The notes under the pieces: generated by a model
Seen by the model: the letters and a program-made list of their open reading frames with translations, nothing else
Databases searched by the model: none
Told to the model about the DNA's origin: nothing
NCBI RefSeq assembly: GCF_013368755.1
Contig: NC_049565.1
Location: forward strand, 1,612,001-1,676,000
Direction of reading: 5' to 3'
DNA from: Talaromyces rugulosus
Lineage: Eukaryota; Ascomycota; Eurotiomycetes; Eurotiales; Trichocomaceae
Length of the DNA: 64,000 nt
Translations under genes and position numbers: made by a program
Shown: one piece after another, positions 56,751 through 64,000 of the stretch
Layout: every line of letters starts with the position of its first letter
How positions within the stretch are numbered: position 1 is the first letter of the stretch

Positions 56751-58633
56751 ATGATGAAACTCATTCTTCAAAAGCCGGAAGGCGTTGCTGGAGCCTCCTG
56801 GCCCGCCATCGTGATCGGACTTTTCGTATCGTTTGGAGGGGTTTTATTTGGGTATATATCCTCGGTTTTGAAAAATTCTTTGCTTGACTGTCGATTTTGC
56901 TGAGTGTTTTTCTTCCTTTATAGATATGACACCGGAACTATTAGCGGTATCCTGGCTATGCCATACTGGCAGAGCCTCTTCTCAACTGGTTACCGAGATA
57001 GCACAGGTCACTTGAACGTTACATCTTCTCAAACGTCGGCCATAGTGTCCATTCTCTCCGCAGGAACATTCTTCGGAGCGCTTGGCGCCGCTCCCATTGC
57101 CGATCGCATCGGTCGTCGCTGGAGTCTTATAGCTTCAAGTTGCGTCTTTATATTTGGTGTTATCCTTCAAACAGCTGCTACGGCCATCTCATTGTTTCTC
57201 GCTGGCCGATTTTTTGCGGGGTTGGGTGTCGGGCTGGTTTCTGCCTTGAGTAAGTAGCCTTAGAGAGACCAGTGATAATAGTACGCATGTCACTCCTAAC
57301 ATTGCATTAGTCCCTCTCTACCAGTCCGAAACAGCACCTAAATGGATTCGTGGATCGATAGTTGGCGCATACCAATTCTCCATCACAGTTGGTCTCTTAC
57401 TGGCGTCGATTGTGAACAATTCCACAAAGGACAGAAACGACACAGGGTCTTATCGGATTCCTGTTGCGGTCCAGTTTGCATGGGCAATCATCTTAATCAC
57501 GGGAATGCTTGTTCTTCCTGATACTCCACGTTTCATGATAAAAAATGATGATTATGATGGTGCTGCTAAAGCGCTAGGAAGATTACGTCGACTACCTGTT
57601 GATCATATTGCCATCCAGGAAGAGCTAGGTGAAATTCAAGCTAACCACAACTATGAACTGAGTCTTGGAAAGGCCACTTACCTTGACTGTTTCAAGGGAA
57701 ATCTTCTGAAACGTATCTTGACAGGTTGCGGCTTACAGGCTCTGCAGCAGCTTACAGGTATCAACTTTATTTTCTATTATGGGACACAGGTAAGGAATTA
57801 GCCGACAAAGAAGGTTGTCACTCTCACAGTGACACCCACTGACACTTTTGCATAATCTATATTAATAATTCATGACTCATGCTGATATTGTGCTTTTATC
57901 ATCAGTTCTTCAAAAACTCCGGCTTCAAGAACTCCTTTATCATTTCCTTGATTACAAATTGTGTCAACGTAGGCTCAACCATTCCTGGATTATGGGCAAT
58001 TGAAAGACTAGGTCGACGTCCGGTTCTTTTATGGGGTGCAGTTGGCATGTGTATTTCTCAATTTCTTGTCGCAATTCTTGGTACCACAACGACAAGTCAG
58101 GACGCCACTGGAGCGATAATTGTCAACAACGAGCCAGCTCAAAAAGCAGCAATTGCTTTCATCTGCATTTTCATTTTCTTCTTTGCTTCAAGCTGGGGAC
58201 CAAGTGCTTGGTTAGTCAGGTCGGATTTCCCAATGTCGATTCATGATTTACTAACGTCGTCTTATCGAACAGGGTTGTGACTGGTGAAATATTTCCTCTC
58301 AAAGTCCGAGCGAAATCCCTTTCGATGACTACGGCAACAAACTGGCTATTAAACTGGGCCATTGCCTACTCGACTCCTTATCTTGTTGACTATGGTCCAG
58401 GGAACGCCAATTTACAGTCAAAAATCTTCTTTATATGGGGCTCATGCTGTTTCCTCTGTATTGCCTTTGTATATTTCTTAATTTACGAAACCAAGGGCCT
58501 TACTTTAGAGCAAGTTGATGAGCTCTACGCTGAGGTCAGTGATGCAAGGCATAGTTTGAACTGGGTTCCTTCTATCACCTTCAAAGAGATCCAAGAGGGT
58601 AAAGGAGATGTTGTTCACCAGGAGAAGGCATAG
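56751..58633 (+). CDS. MFS hexose transporter
   Basis: A sugar transporter of 523 residues with about 12 membrane helices. Exons are 56751-56851, 56924-57249, 57311-57789, 57906-58210 and 58273-58633; all phases close. Sugar-porter motifs are visible: FGGVLFGYDTGTISG in helix 1, DRIGRRWSL, PKWIRG (for the PESPR-like loop entrance), LPDTPRF, LQALQQLTGINFIFYYG in helix 7, ERLGRRP, and the PETKG-like YETKGLTLEQVDELY at the end. It resembles fungal glucose transporters; the exact sugar is not readable. The ATG pair at 56751/56754 starts the first exon. It is intact, although its surroundings hold two relics. Confidence 0.93.
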
Positions 58634-60086
58634 TAGAGTGCTAATAACGGAATATTGGTTGAAAAATAATGTAACTATTTTCTTTATCTGTTTAAATCAT
58701 CTTCTATCTTTCTTGATCTTATTTTGATGTGTTGTGAGGATTTCTATCTCTATTATTACGAAAATCTGAGTATGATAGAGATTTAATTTTAGTTTTAAAT
58801 TTTCTGGGTATTATATATCAACTTTAAATGTTTTAATATTAGTTTTTATTAAGAGTAATTGAGGTTATGAGTGGCTATATTGAGTATGTTAGCAGGTCTG
58901 AAGAAACGGAGGGGTGTATGAAAAGGATGTAGGTACTAGATATGTAGATATCCTTTAATTCTTCTCAGTAAAGCTACCTAATGCATTCCACACTCCAGAT
59001 GGGATACCAAGCCAGCCTGGACAGTTGTAATCCTATATATGAATTAGTAGGGGCTAATCAACTTAGGATGTGAGGCTGAGCACAACATTATAAGCTTGCA
59101 ATATGTAGTGTCACAAAACATAATTGGAAGTAGGAGCCTAGCCTATATTGTTATCTGGAGACTGGAATTTGTTGGTTGTTGTCTAATTGTCAACTGGTAT
59201 TATTGTGTGCTAAATTTAACCCTATCCCATTCTAAATTATCGTTAATAAACTGCTGGTTTTAATAATTATGACATGATGATACTATTATGATGGGCAGTA
59301 CTCTATACAGGGTAAGAGAATATATATATCACTATAATCTAAGACAGTCCAGGAAAGTCACAGATGATCTGAATTTAAATTTATAATCTTTATTGTTTTA
59401 TCTTAGAAACTGTGGTGTTGTAAATGCTTACGTGTCTTGAACAGTATATAATATGATATCTTTGTATTAGACTTGCATTGTAATTATACGATATTATTAC
59501 TATTCTGTATAGACAGGAAATTCTATGACGTATAAGTCTTATACCAACATAATACCATCGTACTATCTAATAAGGATTCAGGGATATAGATGACCTAACG
59601 CATATTGTGAGGATATTAATTTATGCACGCATGTAATATGGGTCAATATTTTCTATAATAGTTATATAAATACGTGCTGGTATATGCTTTGGTGTGGCCT
59701 TTTTGAGCTCGTTGCATGGTGGAGGGCCTAAATTGCCCCCTAACTGCCTTGTTCCATCGGCGGGTATGCGGGTTGTTCCTATTCGCCAGTTCGTCCCAAC
59801 AGAACGGTAGTCTAAAGTGCTGGCGTGCCTTGGCAGTTCGTATCTACTGAGGAAACGGTCTGAACCCGAGATGAGGGGTTATTCTGGCTAATCATGTATT
59901 CCTGCCTCAGAATAGCTGCACTTTATCTGGCCCGTTTGGTCTCCTTAAGAATCACAAAGAAACGTATCTATAGATTTCCGCTCGCATGATACTTCTCTCT
60001 ACCAACTCATCTTGCTCTTGTGCGCCAATAAAGTGAGGAAGATGCTATGTGGTGTTTCTGTGGATACTTAATTCGGCCTAAGAGCG
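58634..60086. other. AT-rich intergenic region
   Basis: About 1.45 kb, strongly AT-rich to 59690, then more mixed. No gene or complete repeat is recognised. Confidence 0.5.
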
Positions 60087-60495
60087 TTGCTATGTCGTCG
60101 CGACTTCGACTTTACGCTAGTGTTCGATCAGGTGATACTCACTTCAGTCTCTGATGTGTCACTCCTCAGTCTATGCCTATGTCGGTGGTACTTTGTTCGT
60201 GGGGGGCCAAAAGAGATACGCCGTGGGGTGGTTAGCGCTTACAAGACAGTTCAACTTGCATCTTCTCTTTCTGAATACGGCCGCATTTCTCTAAAAGATT
60301 TCATTGGGATGCTTAGTCACAGTGCCTTTTGGTGGCTTAACAGGCTATTCATGGATGGCTTCTGAGGCGATCTACCTCTTGAGGATTTCTATCCCCTAGA
60401 CAAGAAACTTTTGACTAAGTCTCTCAAGTCTTGCGGTGATCAACAATGGAAAGATAGCAAAGGTGAGGTAACAAAGATGACCTGCCTGATTTGAG
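60087..60495 (+). pseudogene. ABC-C transporter N-terminal relic
   Basis: The frame begins like the N-terminus of fungal ABC-C (MRP-type) transporters: CRRDFDFTLVFDQVIL, a first membrane stretch, then RRGVVSAYKTVQL. It jumps directly to the linker block ISLKDFIGMLSHSAFWWLN and RLFMDGF, which normally lies much later, so about 100-150 codons are missing. TGA at 60363-60365 stops the frame, and GDLPLEDFYPLDKKLLTKSL continues after it in the same frame. Neither transmembrane core nor nucleotide-binding domain follows. It is a decayed 5' fragment with an internal deletion. Confidence 0.72.
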
Positions 60496-61328
60496 TGAAT
60501 AAATAGTATTAGAGAGTGACTCATAACTGTAAGAAAAATCAAACTGATAACTAGCGCTTTTCTGTAACACCATCTACGACTTGAGGGTTGTCTATAATCA
60601 GAAAATGGAAGACTATAAAATGTATCAAGATAACTTAATATCAATAATTGAATATATATTACATAAATTTCTGCTATATACTTTTTTTATTTAATCTTTG
60701 AAGCTATAGTAAACTAATAGTGATTTTTTTAAGAATTTTATAAGGAAGTAAATATAAATAAGTCTGCTCTTTTCCTCAACTGAAGCGCCATTTCTATAAA
60801 GCAACATTCCAACGGAGATGGGTGCTACCAAGGCCACGATTTAGTATTGCGCGTATGGAGATTGGTTACCACCGAGGCGATTATAGCCTATGATCACATC
60901 TGAGTTTGTTATTGAAGAAAATGCCTAGATTCTTTAGTAATTTCCAAAAATCCAAGTGTCCGACCCAGGTTTGTTTGGAAATAGTGGTTATTTGGCGGTT
61001 CAAAAAGTATATCTCTTAGTGGATTTACCCTCTCATATTATATCATCTATTGAGAACTAGTTTATCTGGATAAAATAATAGTTAGAAGACAGTATAATAA
61101 ATATAATAATCTATAATTTAAAATAGAGCTAATATATGGTCTAAAGCCGCAGCTGGACAATATAATGTCCTTAAAGTGGTCGACATTCTCAGAATACTAC
61201 CTGCGAAAACTCGGAATAAGATCGAATGAGAAATCGCCATGTGGTGCGAGAGGACATGTGCAGGTATAGTTAAGTGTATTGAAGAAGCAACTGTACCAGG
61301 TGAAATCTAGAAAACAAACATTATCCAA
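60496..61328. other. AT-rich spacer, possible further relic
   Basis: About 830 bp of AT-rich DNA. A frame near 60780-60890 reads RHFYKATFQRRW and could be a further piece of the ABC-C relic, but the match is weak. Nothing else is seen. Confidence 0.4.
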
Positions 61329-62217
61329 TCACACATGTTCCCCAGCCCTTTGATTTCCATCACGGCCATCTTTAAAAGTTGCCCCTTTCCAAAATAGCCA
61401 AGAAACAGTGATAGCCATTTTCAAAGCAAACGCCAACCACAAACCCAAACTCATGCGGGTCAATTTGAATAGACCACCAGCAATCATCACACCCATGAAC
61501 AAGGTGACAAAACATGCCACTCTTCTATTCCTCTTTGGATTGACCTTGCGAAACAAATGCGGGTCAATCAGCAAATCACACAATAATGTCGTCAGCACCA
61601 GAGTGGGCAACTCGTCATGCTCTAGAGCTCGACTGGCGACAATCTGTCCCGCAGCTTGAAAAGCGAGTAGACTAATAGGCAAAACCTGGTTCCAGGCTAT
61701 TGGGGCCCGTGGATCCTCCGGTCTTGGAGACACGACATGGAGTTGAACGAGCAGTGAGGCTCCAAGAAGAGCGATGGATTGCATCATGAAGCAGATCACG
61801 TAAGTTAAACGACGCTTGGTACCAAGAAAGTTCATGAAACGGCCAAAGAAGATATTGCTTATCATGAAAGTCGATACGGATACGAGCGATTTGACCCAAA
61901 GATAGGCTGGATAAGTAGGTTGACCAGAGACACCTAGGGCAATAAAAACGGTGTTGCCTTTTTTTATGCATTAACATTATAATCATATACGGAATGCGCA
62001 AGATAAGAATAGCCAAAAAAAGAGAAACGAAAAGAAAAGAACACGAACCTGTTTGCATGCTAGCAAAACTACCCCATGCAACAAACGAGATGCCATCGAC
62101 TAAACCACTGATGAGGCCGCAGATAATGAGGACAATATCAGCCCGCTGGGTGTCAATATCAGATACTAGGTATTGAGTGATACCTCTATACTTTTTCGGT
62201 TTGCTCATAGTTAACAT
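61329..62217 (-). CDS. DUF1275 membrane protein
   Basis: A 265-residue integral membrane protein of the DUF1275 (YoaK) family; function unknown. Exons on the minus strand are 62049-62217 and 61329-61957, with a 91 bp intron whose junction restores the family block SMQTGNTVFIALGV. Several hydrophobic segments are seen: IVLIICGLISGLVDGISFVA, then YVICFMMQSIALLGASLLV, LPISLLAFQAAGQIVAS, VACFVTLFMGVMIAGGLF and ALKMAITVSWLF. The start at 62217 (MLTMSKPKK) is the first ATG; 62208 is an alternative. The family is common in fungal subtelomeric and accessory regions. The neighbour is the ABC-C relic. Confidence 0.85.
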
Positions 62218-64000
62218 TGAAGTCTGTGCTGTCTGCTTCGGTTGGAAAAGATAAGGTGAATTGTTCAAGTATATTGTCGCTTGCTTAATTTGAAGAGAAT
62301 ATCAAGACATTATTAAACTTGGGCTACATGGTGCTACCATATATATACATTTAGAGTACGTTCCATGCCAAGTCTGTTTCCCTTATGTTCAAACGTTATG
62401 GACAAATCTTCTCCGTTGTATTCCGACACGGACTTCCAAGATAACTTTTTCGTGCCTTGGGCTACACAGCCTCGTGCGTATTTATCAGATGACCACTGGA
62501 TCCCAGACCCAAGAAGCTTGGCCAGTCTCGGCCTGCAGATCTCGAGGTTGCCATACATCCAAATTTCCATATCGTTACATCGGTATGCCTCTACTACATT
62601 TTCATAATATGAATACAGGATAATATAATCAAGTTGTTGAAATTCTACACTACGATAAGTAGTTCCTTTATCGCTTTTGTACACTTTTGATCCTCGCCTC
62701 TGTACACGACCATTTTTATGTTTCATTCTTCGCTAACCGAACCGTGTGCCAAGGAGGTATCGTATGAGATATCCATAGATAAGCCGCTCTTGGCATATAG
62801 TTTCTTTTTTTTTTTTTTTTTTCAGATAAGAAGCAGTCAGCATATATCTAAGGAATATCGTCCTAATAAAATTACATCAGATACCCCTCTGGAGTGGAAG
62901 CAGAGGGTACTTACGCCCGTCTAATGATCAGCCTGCTGTTTGACATCTGTACGAAGACGACAGGGTATTTGGGGGATCCGTCAACAATGTGGAATAAAAG
63001 GTAAAGGTGCTGCCCAGCGCCTAGGCCCGCGATCGTCAATGCCGGTGTTGGCCGCATACCCGCAACGTGCCTTGGAATTGACGGTGTGGAAGTCATTCTT
63101 CGTGGTAGTGTCCGAGTTGAAGGGGCGGTGGGTTCTGGCTGTAACTGGGGTGTTCGAGTGAGTCATGGGTGCATGAGGGGCAATTCATCGTGACTGTCAT
63201 TGTCATGCGAGACTCAAGCTGTTGTTTTAATATTGTGAGGCTTTCTGTATTTGTGTTGTGTCGGGAACTTGCGATTTGTGATATAATATATAAAAATAAA
63301 TAAATATTTTTTTAATAACTAATAGCTTATAATATATAGGTGCGCTAATATATGCATGCACGTGTAACGTACATATGTACGGTTGAGACTAGTCTCTATA
63401 AGTAAGGTGGTTCAATAATAATGGTTCAAATTGTGTGTGTATTGAGGCTATTCAACACCGACACGCGGTAAACTGCACGTGACATAAGGTCACATGCACC
63501 AACCTATCCAAATCCGTGCCTCAGTTGCACCCAGAAACCGATATAATATATATTATAAGAACTCTTGATAGGTCTGGTTGGGATAATGGTATTGACTGTG
63601 CGTGGTTCTCGGTAAGCGGTAAGCGGGAACCTCTTGAGGAGAAGCTATCTGCGGATGGATTACATGCCAATAGTGAACTTGACAGCTTTTCTTAATTAGA
63701 ACTAGTGCCTATCCATTTACTATAATAGTCAAGCGTACTGTAATCTCACCTACATGTATTGTTAGGAGAGCCCCTTTCATGGGAGACCAACAAATCGAAC
63801 ATACAGTCCATCATTATTTCTTCATAGATTTATATTAGCTTTGTTGCGGTCTCTCATTAAAAATCTAATCATCTTGGTAATCGTAGAGTCTGGGAACCGC
63901 TTGGGAGAATGACCTGTTTGGTGACACAATATCTAGCTGTCAACCCCTTAGTTTAATCACTTTGTATTTTTCAAACCAGTAAAAAAAGAGATAGCCTACC
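62218..64000. other. AT-rich intergenic region to window end
   Basis: About 1.8 kb. A T run at 62805-62822 is followed by TTCAG-like sequence resembling a splice acceptor. Short opposing frames at 62334-62726 and 62911-63166 lack family motifs. AT-rich to the end; the window may cut a gene beyond 64000, but none is visible. Confidence 0.45.

Noticed and set aside
62334..62726. 130-codon minus-strand frame and an opposing 80-codon frame
   Set aside because: Both are without family motifs in AT-rich DNA; no evidence to choose either strand.

Overview
The window is nuclear DNA from a filamentous ascomycete. The genes carry short introns, mostly 50-70 bp, with GT..AG ends and CTAAC/CTGAC-like branch sites. 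The content is typical of Pezizomycotina: a Zn2Cys6 regulator, a gEgh16-type secreted protein, an Asp f 4-like secreted protein, a fungal GH13 intracellular amylase and a DUF6606/DUF3638/DUF3645 giant protein. Eurotiomycetes (Aspergillus/Penicillium/Talaromyces relatives) fit best, but the genus is not proven. No ribosomal RNA, tRNA, CRISPR array or intact transposon was recognised. All gene models were built by eye: exons were joined where splice sites, reading phase and family similarity agreed.

Layout. At 0.7-6.4 kb lie an intracellular alpha-amylase, a membrane-anchored protein of unknown role and a GNAT acetyltransferase. At 7.7-17.8 kb lie a gEgh16-type secreted protein, an intronless reverse-transcriptase-related cellular gene (rvt), an aldo-keto reductase, a short-chain dehydrogenase, two abutting relics (an NRPS adenylation domain and a cluster-type alpha/beta hydrolase) and an Asp f 4-like secreted protein. 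At 19.5-20.8 kb is the mitochondrial phosphate carrier, followed by almost 4 kb without a convincing gene. At 24.7-28.6 kb a Zn2Cys6 regulator and an acetamidase-like amidase stand tail to tail. At 29.9-39.7 kb one 3187-residue gene fills nearly 10 kb; it carries SF2-helicase-like motifs.

From 40.3 to 54 kb the window is dense: an unknown 221-residue protein, a second SDR, a second amidase, a class II aldolase, a second GNAT, a homoserine-acetyltransferase-like alpha/beta hydrolase, nuclear poly(A) polymerase, a Mn superoxide dismutase without a leader, and a small poly-Ser protein. From 54 to 64 kb the DNA is AT-rich and gene-poor. It holds an APH-type kinase relic, an intact hexose transporter, an N-terminal relic of an ABC-C transporter and a DUF1275 membrane protein.

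Housekeeping genes (poly(A) polymerase, phosphate carrier, probably the giant protein) are mixed with accessory metabolism. The SDR, amidase, aldolase, GNAT and acetyltransferase-like genes at 42-49 kb could form a small catabolic neighbourhood, and the amidase and aldolase share one divergent promoter. The relics at 15.9-16.6, 55 and 60 kb point to decayed secondary-metabolite and transport genes. The most interesting item is the rvt gene, a single-copy cellular reverse transcriptase relative, which here appears to lack the usual motif A aspartate.
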